From Bacillota bacterium (GTDB lineage: Bacteria > Bacillota > Clostridia > Lachnospirales > Lachnospiraceae), in NCBI GenBank assembly GCA_023399055.1, contig JAEWQV010000014.1:1-64000 (forward strand): 64,000 nt of DNA, written 5' to 3'. The translations under genes were made by a program, and so were the position numbers. The notes beneath the pieces are model-generated. The model was not told the DNA's origin, ran no database searches, and saw only the letters and a list, made by a program, of their open reading frames with translations. Of this stretch, positions 51,670-60,233 are shown in pieces (positions within the stretch are counted from its first letter, which is position 1; each line of letters starts with the position of its first letter).

Positions 51670-54600
51670 ATGAGAAAAAAATGGTTATGTTTTATGCTGA
51701 TGGCAGCAATGGTACTCACCTTACTGCCGGCACAAGCCGCACAGGCGGAAGTGCAAAGTCAGTATCGCAATCCTCTTATGAGAGGTGCGGATCCGACAAT
51801 CGCCAGAGATGCGGACGGTTTCTATTATTGCGGCTTTGCTACGGATAATGATATTTATCTGAAGAGAGCAGAGACTGTACTGGGAATATCTACCGCAAAG
51901 AGCAGACTTGTATGGAAGAAGCCGGCGAACTTTGGCTATGTATGGGGACCATACATCTATCGTTTGGAGGGTAAGTGGTATATCTATTTTGCATCCGGTC
52001 CGGAGACAGACTTCGGCTATGGACATCCCAGCACCTATGTACTGGAAAATGAATCTCCGGATCCATTTGAAGGCACCTGGGAGCTGAAGGGCAGCTGGTC
52101 AAATAGGGATGAAAATGGAGAAGCTACGGAGAAAGCCGGCCTTATGAATGCAGAAGGCTATGGACTTCCTTGTGGTGTTATTACCATGGGAGGAGAAAGA
52201 TACTATACCTATACCAAGTATTTTTACTATGAAGATCAGTATTTGGGAACAGTGAGCGGGGCGGCTATTACTGATACCAGAACCAAGTTTGATGAGTGTC
52301 CTACCATCGTAAAGATGCTGAATCCATGGACTCTGGACAATGGAACCGTAGCGGATTCAACGGGAGAACTGTCAAAAGGAACAGAATGTACTCTGGCCAG
52401 ACCAATTTATGACTGGGAGAAGCATGGAGACAATATTGATGAAGGTTGTGCAGTGGTAGAAAAAGACGGCAAGGTGTATTTTGCTTACTCTGCAAGCAGC
52501 TTTATGAATGATAACTACTGTGTAGGCGTATCCTATGCAGATTTAAGTTCGGATTTATTAAATCCGGATTCCTGGCAGAAGCTTCCTGTGCCGCTGATGC
52601 AGAAGTCACCTGAGAACAGTGCATTTGGACCGGGATCACCTCTTTTTGTAAAGTCCGAAGACGGTACGGAAGATTGGCTGATTCACCATGCAGGCCCGGT
52701 AGGCGGGCAGACCGGAGCCAACCGCTGGGTCAGAGCTACTCCGGTTAGTTGGACAGATGATAGCTTTGTTAATGTAGGGATACCTTCTAATCCGGGAACT
52801 GTTTTTGACAGACCCTCCGGTGAGGAAAAGAGTGAAGTTCTGGAAGCAGAAGATGCGATCTGTGTAGGTGTAGAGAAGAGAATCATCAGTAACAGTGCCA
52901 GAAGTTCAGGCTCCGGTAATATTAAATTCAATGAAGCGGGCGGATATGTAGAGTTTGATGTAGAAGCTAAAAGCACTGGTATGTACTCCCTTGATTTCCG
53001 CTACAACAACGTCGTTACCGGTTCTGCTATTTCCGCTGTGTTGACTGTAAATGACAGTCAGCAAAGAACACTGAGCTTTGAGTCCAATGGAAACTATACA
53101 GCAAACATGGATATCTTAAAAGTATATAATATTGTTTTGCAGGAAGGAACCAATAAGCTTCGCATGACTGCACCAGATTCCAGTGAACTTATTCTGGATT
53201 CTCTCACTCTTAAGAAAACCACACTTTATGAGGCAGAAGAAGCGACTTTAGCTGGTGGTGCCAAGACTAGCACAGAACATGCCGGGTACAGCGGAAGCGG
53301 CTACGTAGATAATCTTTATACGAATGGAACCGGTGTTGCATTTACGGTAATTGCTCCTTACACAGGGAACTATTCCGTTAACCTTCGTTACTGCAACGGC
53401 TTCTATGGTGAAAGAATCAATAAATCCCTTGCTATTTATGTAAATGGAGCAAGAGTAAAGACTGCTGATTGCTTCTATGGAACCAGCTGGTCGGATTGGC
53501 AGGATCGTTATGACAACTTAAATCTGAAGCAGGGTGCCAATACGATTGAATATAAGTATGACGATGCATCTTTGGGCAATGTAAATATTGACTATATTAC
53601 AGTAACAGAAGCAGTTACCATGACATACGAAGCGGAACAGGCAGAACTGTCCGGCGGTGCAGGTTTTGCACAGGATCATACCGGATATACCGGTACTGGT
53701 TTTGTAGGCGGTCTGTGGCAGGATGGAGCAGTAGAATTCCATGTAGATGTGGAAACAGCTGCTACATATGATGTATCCATGAAATATGCCCTTGGATTTA
53801 CCGGCGAAACAAGAACGATGAACCTGTATATCAATGGTGAACCCAAAGGAATTATTACCTTCGGAGATACGGCAGGATGGGATAACTGGGGTAAAAAGGT
53901 AGTTGCCATGGAACTGAAAGAAGGCAGCAATACCATCAAACTGACCAGAGAAGGAGCAGGTCAGGGAGACATCAACCTGGACAACATCCATCTGCAGAGG
54001 AGAATTCCATGGGCATATCAGGCAGAAAATGCTGTCATGTTAGGTGGAGCGCATAAGTCCGAGGATCATCTTTGGTATGAAGGGACCGGATTTGTAGGTG
54101 GATTTGAAAGCGCTGCCGGTACAGAAGGAATTGAGTTTACAGTAAATGTACCATACACAGGTACGCATACAGCAACGGTAAGATATTCCGGTGCTCATGC
54201 AAGTAACATTACCATGAGCTTGTATGTCAATGGAGTGAGAATCAAACAGATTGAATTCCCTCCTACCAAGACTTGGGATGACTGGAGTGAAGCAACCTAT
54301 GATGTAGAATTGAAGGCAGGAGACAATACCATTAAGATTCTGCGTGAGATTACTGACTCCGGATGTTTTAATATTGACAGTCTGACAATCGACAAGTATA
54401 GCAGTGCTAAATCCTCTCTTAAGAAGCCGGGTCTGGTATCCGGTACCGTATACGTAATGAAGTCAAAGACAAGCGGCAAGGCAGCGGATGTGGCAGGGTA
54501 TTCCAGAGATGCCGGCGCGCTTGTAAATCAGTGGAATTATTTAGGCAATATCAATCAGTTATGGGAGCTGCTGGATCAGGGAAATGGATACTGGAAGCTT

Positions 54601-55554
54601 ATGAGTTCCTTTAGCGGACATATGCTGGATGTGGCAGATACTACGAACTACTTTACCTGTCAGCAGACAAATGATCCAAATTCTCTTTCTCAGCAGTGGA
54701 AGATTGAACAGACAGGGGATTTCTACAGGCTGACCAACAGACAGTATGATATGGTTCTTGAAGTAGTGGGTGGTTTGACCAGCAATGGTACAATGATTCG
54801 TCTTGCAGCATACGAAGAAGGGGCTGATCGTCAGCTTTGGAACATTGCAGATGGATTTGATGCTACCGGTATCAAACCAGAACAGCCAGGAGAAGAAGAA
54901 CCAGGAGAGGAACAACCAGGAGGGGAACAGCCTGGAGAGGAACAGCCTGGAGAGAACACACCGGGTGGGAATACACCAGGTGGAAATACACCAGGTGGTA
55001 ACACCGGCGGGGTACCATCTAATCCGACTACGCCATCTGTTCCAGAACAACCGGATGATAAGAAGGAAGAAGCGGAACCGGAAGATGATGAAACTGCAAA
55101 AGTACCGGAAGTGAAGCCTCAGACCGAAGTGACGGGCAAAGTAAAGGTTGGAAAGACGAACAATGTACTTTCCTGGGAAAAGGTAGAAGGCGCAACAAAA
55201 TATGTTGTTTATGCATGCAAGACCGGAAGTACTAAGTACACTAAGGTTTCTACCGTTAAAGCTGGAAAGAAGCTGGCCTTTACACATAAGAATGTAAAGG
55301 GTAAGAGCTACAAGTATTATATCCAGGCATATGGAACGGATAAAGAAGGAAAGACGGTAAAGCTTATAAAGTCTGACGTGATGCAGACCGTAAGCTCCAA
55401 GGACAACAAGACACATTACATAACATCCAATATGAAAGTAGCTAAAATCAGTAACACAGGAAAGATTACTGTAGTAGGTTCCGGTGATTGTACAATATAT
55501 GTATATCTGCCAGATGGAAAGAGCAGAAAGATCAATATTAATATTGAAGAATAA
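51670..55554 (+). CDS. Secreted multimodular glycoside hydrolase family 43 enzyme
   Basis: A 1294-residue exported enzyme. Signal peptide 1-26 (cleavage after AQAAQA) leads to a five-bladed GH43 domain (about 30-380) with the catalytic base D41 in RGADPTIARD and the acid in DEGCAVVEKDGK. Four CBM6/CBM35-type modules start near residues 390, 520, 653 and 783; the last three share the pattern Y-x-A-E-x-A-x-L-x-G-G. A ricin-type lectin (about 920-1070) with two Q-x-W motifs, a Pro/Gly/Glu repeat linker (about 1070-1130), a fibronectin-like domain and an Ig-like domain end the protein. No sortase or SLH anchor is present. It likely attacks arabinoxylan or pectic side chains; specificity is unproven. 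Confidence 0.92.
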   Translation: MRKKWLCFMLMAAMVLTLLPAQAAQAEVQSQYRNPLMRGADPTIARDADGFYYCGFATDNDIYLKRAETVLGISTAKSRLVWKKPANFGYVWGPYIYRLEGKWYIYFASGPETDFGYGHPSTYVLENESPDPFEGTWELKGSWSNRDENGEATEKAGLMNAEGYGLPCGVITMGGERYYTYTKYFYYEDQYLGTVSGAAITDTRTKFDECPTIVKMLNPWTLDNGTVADSTGELSKGTECTLARPIYDWEKHGDNIDEGCAVVEKDGKVYFAYSASSFMNDNYCVGVSYADLSSDLLNPDSWQKLPVPLMQKSPENSAFGPGSPLFVKSEDGTEDWLIHHAGPVGGQTGANRWVRATPVSWTDDSFVNVGIPSNPGTVFDRPSGEEKSEVLEAEDAICVGVEKRIISNSARSSGSGNIKFNEAGGYVEFDVEAKSTGMYSLDFRYNNVVTGSAISAVLTVNDSQQRTLSFESNGNYTANMDILKVYNIVLQEGTNKLRMTAPDSSELILDSLTLKKTTLYEAEEATLAGGAKTSTEHAGYSGSGYVDNLYTNGTGVAFTVIAPYTGNYSVNLRYCNGFYGERINKSLAIYVNGARVKTADCFYGTSWSDWQDRYDNLNLKQGANTIEYKYDDASLGNVNIDYITVTEAVTMTYEAEQAELSGGAGFAQDHTGYTGTGFVGGLWQDGAVEFHVDVETAATYDVSMKYALGFTGETRTMNLYINGEPKGIITFGDTAGWDNWGKKVVAMELKEGSNTIKLTREGAGQGDINLDNIHLQRRIPWAYQAENAVMLGGAHKSEDHLWYEGTGFVGGFESAAGTEGIEFTVNVPYTGTHTATVRYSGAHASNITMSLYVNGVRIKQIEFPPTKTWDDWSEATYDVELKAGDNTIKILREITDSGCFNIDSLTIDKYSSAKSSLKKPGLVSGTVYVMKSKTSGKAADVAGYSRDAGALVNQWNYLGNINQLWELLDQGNGYWKLMSSFSGHMLDVADTTNYFTCQQTNDPNSLSQQWKIEQTGDFYRLTNRQYDMVLEVVGGLTSNGTMIRLAAYEEGADRQLWNIADGFDATGIKPEQPGEEEPGEEQPGGEQPGEEQPGENTPGGNTPGGNTPGGNTGGVPSNPTTPSVPEQPDDKKEEAEPEDDETAKVPEVKPQTEVTGKVKVGKTNNVLSWEKVEGATKYVVYACKTGSTKYTKVSTVKAGKKLAFTHKNVKGKSYKYYIQAYGTDKEGKTVKLIKSDVMQTVSSKDNKTHYITSNMKVAKISNTGKITVVGSGDCTIYVYLPDGKSRKININIEE

Positions 55555-55561
55555 AGGCTAG

Positions 55562-55600
55562 AAAAGGCGGTTGCAAAATGATTGCAGCCGCCTTTTGCAT
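55562..55600 (+). terminator. Terminator of the glycan-use operon
   Basis: AAAAGGCGG-T-TGCA pairs with TGCA-G-CCGCCTTTT (55562-55596), ending in a T-rich stretch. Confidence 0.85.
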
Positions 55601-55672
55601 TCTCAAAAAGGTTTTATTATTGCTGTTAGTTAACGATTTATAATGATTTTCAATATATACTTATATATTACA

Positions 55673-55709
55673 TTGACTATCATTAATAATCATGATATAT
55701 TGTTAATGA
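55673..55709 (+). promoter_or_regulatory. deoR-gene promoter with dyad
   Basis: TTGACT (55673-55678), 17 bases, TATATT (55696-55701). TCATTAA (55680-55686) and TTAATGA (55703-55709) flank the -10 box as an inverted repeat, a plausible autoregulatory operator. Confidence 0.55.
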
Positions 55710-55766
55710 AGATGAATAAAAGTAGATATAAAGCGTTTTAATCAAAATAATTGGGGGTGAATTCTT

Positions 55767-56546
55767 ATGTTTATTGAAGAAAGGCATCAGGAGATTCTGA
55801 AAATCATACAGGAAAGCGGGAGAATCTCGATTGGTGAGATACAAGAAAAATTCGATGTTTCTGTCGATTCTGCACGAAGGGATCTTCGGCTTCTTGAAGA
55901 ACGAGGGGCCCTGAAGCGAACACATGGCGGGGCAATTCCTATACAACAAGTGGGTTTTTGTCCGTCAAGGCACAGAGATGTCAAAAACATGGAAATCTAC
56001 GACAACTATGCAGCGATTGCCAAAAAGGGTGCTGAATTTGTCAAAGAAAATGATATCGTTTATTTAACCGGTGGTTCGATCGGCTTCATCATGCTCAAAT
56101 ACCTGCCCAAGGATATAAAATATACACTGGTAGTCAACTCGGTTTCCCTTGCCGATGAACTGAAGTTCTGGGATAACATCAGTGTCTATGTCACTGGAGG
56201 CAAAATGCGTATGCATTCTACAACATCTCTTGTTGACAGTTTCGCAACCGCATTTGTAAAAAATATGCACTTTGATGTATGCCTGATGACGGGTGCCGGA
56301 TATGATGCAGCTTTTGGTTTTTCTAACGGAACGGATGAAACAGCAACTTTCCAAAGGGCTGTTATAGAAAACTCACGTAAAAAGCTTCTTCTTATGCCTA
56401 ATCAAAAAATAGGGTTTAAAGCCTTTATTAAAGTATGTGATGCGGATAAATTTGATGTCTTAATTACAGACTGGGATTCCGTCGAGGATGAACTGAATAA
56501 AATTAAGGAAACCGGTGTAAAAGTAATCGTCGTGGAAAAAGAATAA
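55767..56546 (+). CDS. DeoR/GlpR family transcriptional regulator
   Basis: A 259-residue repressor. The N-terminal winged helix (RISIGEIQEKFDVSVDSARR, then DLRLLEERGALKRTHGGAI) carries the DeoR signature, and the C-terminal sensor domain has the sugar-phosphate isomerase-like fold (VYLTGGSIGFIMLKYL, VYVTGGKMR, CLMTGAGYDAAFGFSNG). These regulators respond to phosphorylated sugars. It is transcribed alone, downstream of the GH43 gene, and may add repression to the YesM/YesN activation; its targets are unknown. Confidence 0.93.
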   Translation: MFIEERHQEILKIIQESGRISIGEIQEKFDVSVDSARRDLRLLEERGALKRTHGGAIPIQQVGFCPSRHRDVKNMEIYDNYAAIAKKGAEFVKENDIVYLTGGSIGFIMLKYLPKDIKYTLVVNSVSLADELKFWDNISVYVTGGKMRMHSTTSLVDSFATAFVKNMHFDVCLMTGAGYDAAFGFSNGTDETATFQRAVIENSRKKLLLMPNQKIGFKAFIKVCDADKFDVLITDWDSVEDELNKIKETGVKVIVVEKE

Positions 56547-56552
56547 TCGTGG

Positions 56553-56587
56553 ATGGGGGATTGGCTTTCCAATCCCCCATGTTTTTT
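56553..56587 (+). terminator. Strong terminator after deoR gene
   Basis: Perfect 12-bp stem ATGGGGGATTGG / CCAATCCCCCAT with a CTTT loop (56553-56580), then GTTTTTT. Confidence 0.95.
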
Positions 56588-56652
56588 AGCTTCTAAATAT
56601 AAATCCGCCTGAGTTTCAAACTCAAAAATTGCATTTCGTTAATCAGTTAATT

Positions 56653-57150
56653 CTAATTCGGGTATAGTCGGTCGAAAATCTGTTTACCGCCCTCTGTGCG
56701 AAAAATCTTATGACGAACTTCTTTTGCAGCTTCAATAGACATTTCGTTTTCAAAGATATTGACCAAAAAGTCAGCTTCCACTAAAATCTGATAATCCAAT
56801 CCATCGATATCATGGTATGTATGGTGGTGGGCGATGAGATAGCAGACTCTGTCTATTACCTGATTATCATACCCCAGCGCTTCCAGCATAGGTTTTGCTA
56901 TGGGCGGACCCTCAATCTGCTGATAATTGCCTGCACAATTTCCATATTTCTCAAGACTGGGGCGAATACCGATATCATGAACAATGGATGCCGTTTTTAA
57001 TATGTGGAGTGTTCTCTCATCCAGATCTTCCAATTGTCCAATTAGTTCTGCAAAAGAGAACACCTTTAGAAAATGTTGAATACGTTGAGGAGAACCTGCC
57101 TCATATTCCATCATTTGCAGTAAAAGGTTTGTTTGATTATCCATTTCCAT
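56653..57150 (-). CDS. HD domain-containing phosphohydrolase
   Basis: A 165-residue single HD-domain protein. Metal-binding residues are visible: His in RIQHFLKVF, His-Asp in IVHDIGIR, paired His in LIAHHHTYHD and a later Asp in LVEADFLVN. This matches small bacterial HD hydrolases, many acting on nucleotides or on nucleotide second messengers; the substrate is unknown. The start may be ATG 57150 or 57144; a GGAG site fits the latter better. It is convergent with the deoR gene. Confidence 0.9.
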   Translation of the reverse strand: MEMDNQTNLLLQMMEYEAGSPQRIQHFLKVFSFAELIGQLEDLDERTLHILKTASIVHDIGIRPSLEKYGNCAGNYQQIEGPPIAKPMLEALGYDNQVIDRVCYLIAHHHTYHDIDGLDYQILVEADFLVNIFENEMSIEAAKEVRHKIFRTEGGKQIFDRLYPN

Positions 57151-57311
57151 TTCTCCATTCTTCTAAAAAGAATTAACTTCTCGATTTTAATTGCCCTTAA
57201 CTCAATATATCCCCTTGTTCCTTTTCAAAGGAGGATTATATGAAATCATGATACCACGCTTTACCATATAAAAAAAGAGGAAATCTGACCATCTTTCGGC
57301 AGTTAAACTGA

Positions 57312-57340
57312 TTGACATCCACAGTATGGCATAGTAGAAT
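57312..57340 (+). promoter_or_regulatory. Consensus promoter of a micro-transcript
   Basis: TTGACA (57312-57317), exactly 17 bases, TAGAAT (57335-57340). Only a 6-codon ORF and a terminator lie within the next 95 bases. Confidence 0.7.
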
Positions 57341-57368
57341 ATAGCTATAAAAATTGGAGGAAGAAGAT

Positions 57369-57389
57369 ATGTGTGGCTTTTTTTGCTAA
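57369..57389 (+). CDS. Six-codon ORF MCGFFC in a promoter-to-terminator micro-transcript
   Basis: GGAGGAAGA (57356-57364) is well placed before ATG 57369, and the frame reads MCGFFC then stop. Promoter (57312-57340), ribosome binding site, ORF and terminator (57414-57435) form a complete unit of about 90 nt. It could be a leader peptide controlling terminator read-through into the SDR gene, or a small peptide gene. Two cysteines in six codons would suit cysteine-dependent attenuation. Expression is not shown. Confidence 0.35.
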   Translation: MCGFFC

Positions 57390-57413
57390 GAAGTAATTTT
57401 TCATAACAGCTAT

Positions 57414-57435
57414 GACGCAGGAACGCGTCTTTTTT
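57414..57435 (+). terminator. Terminator of the micro-transcript
   Basis: Stem GACGC (57414-57418) / GCGTC (57425-57429) followed by six T. Confidence 0.75.
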
Positions 57436-57552
57436 GTTATGCCTGTTAGCAGAAGCCACTGAAAATATAGCGATACACATACGGATTATTTTGTTTATTT
57501 ATCGATTCGTATTAATAGGTATGTGATCATCAATGGATTCATGGGTTATCAA

Positions 57553-57589
57553 CAGGCTGCAAGGGGCGTTCTCCCTGCAGCCTGTTTTT
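57553..57589 (+). terminator. Second terminator upstream of the SDR gene
   Basis: CAGGCTGCA-A-GGG / CCC-TGCAGCCTG (57553-57584) followed by five T. It lies about 95 bases before the SDR start, so it could be an attenuator for that gene. Confidence 0.85.
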
Positions 57590-57681
57590 ATGTGAAGCTA
57601 TTATGTGAAACTTTACAGGAAAGAAGAGGCAGGAAAACATCAAAGGAAACCATTCATCAGAACTCAAAGGAGGGTTATCAT

Positions 57682-58461
57682 ATGTTAACATTAAACAATA
57701 AAAACATTCTGGTAACGGGAGTAAGCCGTTCCCAGGGCATCGGTGCAGCCATTGCAAGAACGCTGGCACTGGCGGGGGCCAATGTCATCGTACATGGATA
57801 TGCTCCATACGATTTTGCACAAAATTATTCCGATGCCGACGAAGCATACCTGGAGGAGCTGGTTCATGAATCAGCCCGGAAGAACCTGAATTTATGGCGA
57901 CTTCCAAGCTCGGATCTGTCACACAAGAACACACCCGAAAAGGTAATACAACAGGCTGTGGAAAGGCTGGGATATATTAATGGCCTTGTTCTTAATCACG
58001 CTTATTCCACCTGGGTGTCTCTCGGAGAATGGAGTGCCGAGGACATTGATGCTCATCTGTCAGTCAATGTCAGGGCTTCCATGCTTATGATCCAGGCCTT
58101 TGCAAAACAGCTGCCCAAGCAGGAGGAGGGCAGCATCACCCTGTTTACCAGCGGGCAGTTCCTGGGCCCGATGATTAAGGAAATCGCTTATGCTGTATCC
58201 AAGGATGCGGTTATTGGATTATGCAGGCAGGCTTCAGCGGCATTAGCTCCCCAAAATATAAGAGTTAATTGTATTAACCCAGGGCCCACCGATACCGGAT
58301 ATCTCAGCGGCAAGGAATATGATGAGGTGGCGAAACAGTTTCCCGGGGGAAAATGGCTTGTTCCGGAAGATGCCGCACGCCTGGTTCACTTTTTGCAAAG
58401 CGATTATTCCCGGACAATTACAGGGCAAATTATAACCAGTGATGCCGGCTTCAGCAAATAA
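57682..58461 (+). CDS. SDR family oxidoreductase
   Basis: A 259-residue short-chain dehydrogenase/reductase. The cofactor loop is NILVTGVSRSQGIGAAIART (an unusual S-R-S-Q insertion in the T-G-x3-G-x-G motif), N-H-A appears in LVLNHAYST, and the catalytic Tyr-Lys are in EIAYAVSKDAVIGL. NCINPGPTDTGYLSG follows. It resembles the FabG-like group found beside antibiotic or detoxification genes; the substrate is unknown. ATG 57682 follows AAGGAGGG. Two terminators upstream and a promoter immediately downstream make it a single-gene unit. Confidence 0.92.
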   Translation: MLTLNNKNILVTGVSRSQGIGAAIARTLALAGANVIVHGYAPYDFAQNYSDADEAYLEELVHESARKNLNLWRLPSSDLSHKNTPEKVIQQAVERLGYINGLVLNHAYSTWVSLGEWSAEDIDAHLSVNVRASMLMIQAFAKQLPKQEEGSITLFTSGQFLGPMIKEIAYAVSKDAVIGLCRQASAALAPQNIRVNCINPGPTDTGYLSGKEYDEVAKQFPGGKWLVPEDAARLVHFLQSDYSRTITGQIITSDAGFSK

Positions 58462-58492
58462 CACAGCCGTATGGAGACAAGGTAAAAGGAGG

Positions 58493-58521
58493 TTGCTTTT
58501 CCACTGAAGATAGGATATAAT
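58493..58521 (+). promoter_or_regulatory. Promoter of the ABC exporter pair
   Basis: TTGCTT (58493-58498), 17 bases, TATAAT (58516-58521), about 60 bases before the first ABC gene. Confidence 0.6.
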
Positions 58522-58583
58522 TGTGAAAACATCCATACATTTGTTCTGTTTTTATCGCAAAGGCAGAAAAAGAAGGAGCCCCG

Positions 58584-60233
58584 ATGAAGGAATTATTATT
58601 CAGACGAAAATCGAAATTCATTCAGTTTCTAATCGCAACCTCGCTGTTTGTTATGGATCATTTCTTACAGATGGGCTTGTTTGCAATCATTCTGGGTGCA
58701 ATCGAAAAAGCGGATATCGGATATTATCGCACTGTCTTTTTGTTAACACTCGGCTACATAATATATACCCCACTCAATTTCCTGCTGTCTAGAATGCTTC
58801 GTATCCGATATATGAGGGACACCATTTTGGATGTCAGGAAGCAGGCCTTTGACAAAATCATCAATCTGCCCTTTAAACAATATTCGCAGAAATCAAAGGA
58901 CGTTTATATCTCAAATCTGATCAATGATATTAATATATTTGAGAAGAAATTCTTCTTCGCCCTGCTGAATTTTTTGATTGATCTGGGAATGATTTTAATC
59001 TCCCTGATTCTATTGATTATTATGGATTACCGGCTTGCTCTGGGGATGTTTCTGTTCTCGGCACTGTTATACATACTGGCAAGCTTTTTCAGGAAGAAGA
59101 GCATTGCCCTGGAGCAGGAGATTTCAAAGACAAATGAGCAGTTTACCACAGATATGTCCAACACCTTTAACGGCCTTGAGATTCTTAAATTAAACAATAT
59201 TGAAGACAAATTCCTGGTAAAAAGCACAGCTACAATCCGGCGGCTGGAGAAGAAAAAATATGAAGCCAATGTCTTTTCGGAGCTGCAGCGCAGCGTTATC
59301 CGAATTCTTGGCTTCGTGGCATCCGTTGTTGTAATGATCTATCTGGGGTTTCAAATCCAGGGAACGATCCGTCTGGGGGAAGCGGCATTTTTATTCCAGC
59401 TGTGCAGCTCCATCAGTGAATATTTGATTGATGCCTTTCCTATGTGGAATCTGATGAAGGGGTCCATAAGCATATATGACAAGGTCGCCCTGCCGGAGCA
59501 CAGCGGTATTGGTGCTGGCAAAGGTGAGCAGGAATTCTCTTTTTCCAGGCAGATTGAATTCTCCCATGTGGATTTTTCCTTTGACCAAAAGGAGATTATC
59601 AATGATGCCTCCTTTGTGATTGAGAGAGGAAAGAAATATCTGATCAAGGGTGTCAGCGGGGCAGGCAAAACAACGCTGATGAATCTGCTGGCGAAAATTC
59701 ATGATGATTTCCAGGGCAATATAACCGTTGACGGGATGGATTATCGTGAAATATCGGAGAAATCCTTCCACGAAAAGGTTGCCTTCATCTATCAGGATGT
59801 ATTTTTGTTCGAAGATACCATAAGGAACAATATTACCCTATATAAGGAACTTCCGGGGGAGCAAATCGATTATGCGGTAAGGGTGAGCGGCTTGGATGCT
59901 CTGGTATCGGAGAAGAGGGACGGGATGGACCAACGGCTGACGGAGAACGGCAAGAATCTCTCAGGCGGGCAGCGGCAAAGAATTTCTATTGCGAGAGCCA
60001 TAGCCAAAAATGCGGAGATTCTGTTTGTCGATGAGGGAACCTCCAGTTTGAATGAAGAATTGGGAAGGGAAATCGAAAAGGTCTTCCTTGGACTGGACAG
60101 CACAGTAATTGCCATTAGCCACCGGTATTACGAAGGTGTCACGAATAAATATGATTATGTCCTGGAGATAAAGAACGGAGCGGTTCACAGCTATCCGGCC
60201 AGGGACTTCTTTGATGAGGTGATCACATGCTAA
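58584..60233 (+). CDS. ABC transporter ATP-binding/permease protein (exporter half 1)
   Basis: A 549-residue half-transporter: six membrane helices (about residues 1-300) followed by the ATPase with Walker A KGVSGAGKTTLMNLL, Q-loop IYQDVFLFEDTIRNNI, signature NLSGGQRQRISIARAI, Walker B ILFVDEGTSSL and H-loop histidine in AISHR. The Walker B end reads SSLNEE, with Asn where Asp is usual in the D-loop. It overlaps the next gene by seven bases and pairs with it as a heterodimer, probably exporting lipid, drug or peptide. Confidence 0.94.
   Translation: MKELLFRRKSKFIQFLIATSLFVMDHFLQMGLFAIILGAIEKADIGYYRTVFLLTLGYIIYTPLNFLLSRMLRIRYMRDTILDVRKQAFDKIINLPFKQYSQKSKDVYISNLINDINIFEKKFFFALLNFLIDLGMILISLILLIIMDYRLALGMFLFSALLYILASFFRKKSIALEQEISKTNEQFTTDMSNTFNGLEILKLNNIEDKFLVKSTATIRRLEKKKYEANVFSELQRSVIRILGFVASVVVMIYLGFQIQGTIRLGEAAFLFQLCSSISEYLIDAFPMWNLMKGSISIYDKVALPEHSGIGAGKGEQEFSFSRQIEFSHVDFSFDQKEIINDASFVIERGKKYLIKGVSGAGKTTLMNLLAKIHDDFQGNITVDGMDYREISEKSFHEKVAFIYQDVFLFEDTIRNNITLYKELPGEQIDYAVRVSGLDALVSEKRDGMDQRLTENGKNLSGGQRQRISIARAIAKNAEILFVDEGTSSLNEELGREIEKVFLGLDSTVIAISHRYYEGVTNKYDYVLEIKNGAVHSYPARDFFDEVITC

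Noticed and set aside
57202..57480. 92-codon ORF on the minus strand
   Set aside because: It runs antisense to a promoter, ribosome binding site and terminator that make sense on the plus strand; no ribosome binding site or family similarity.
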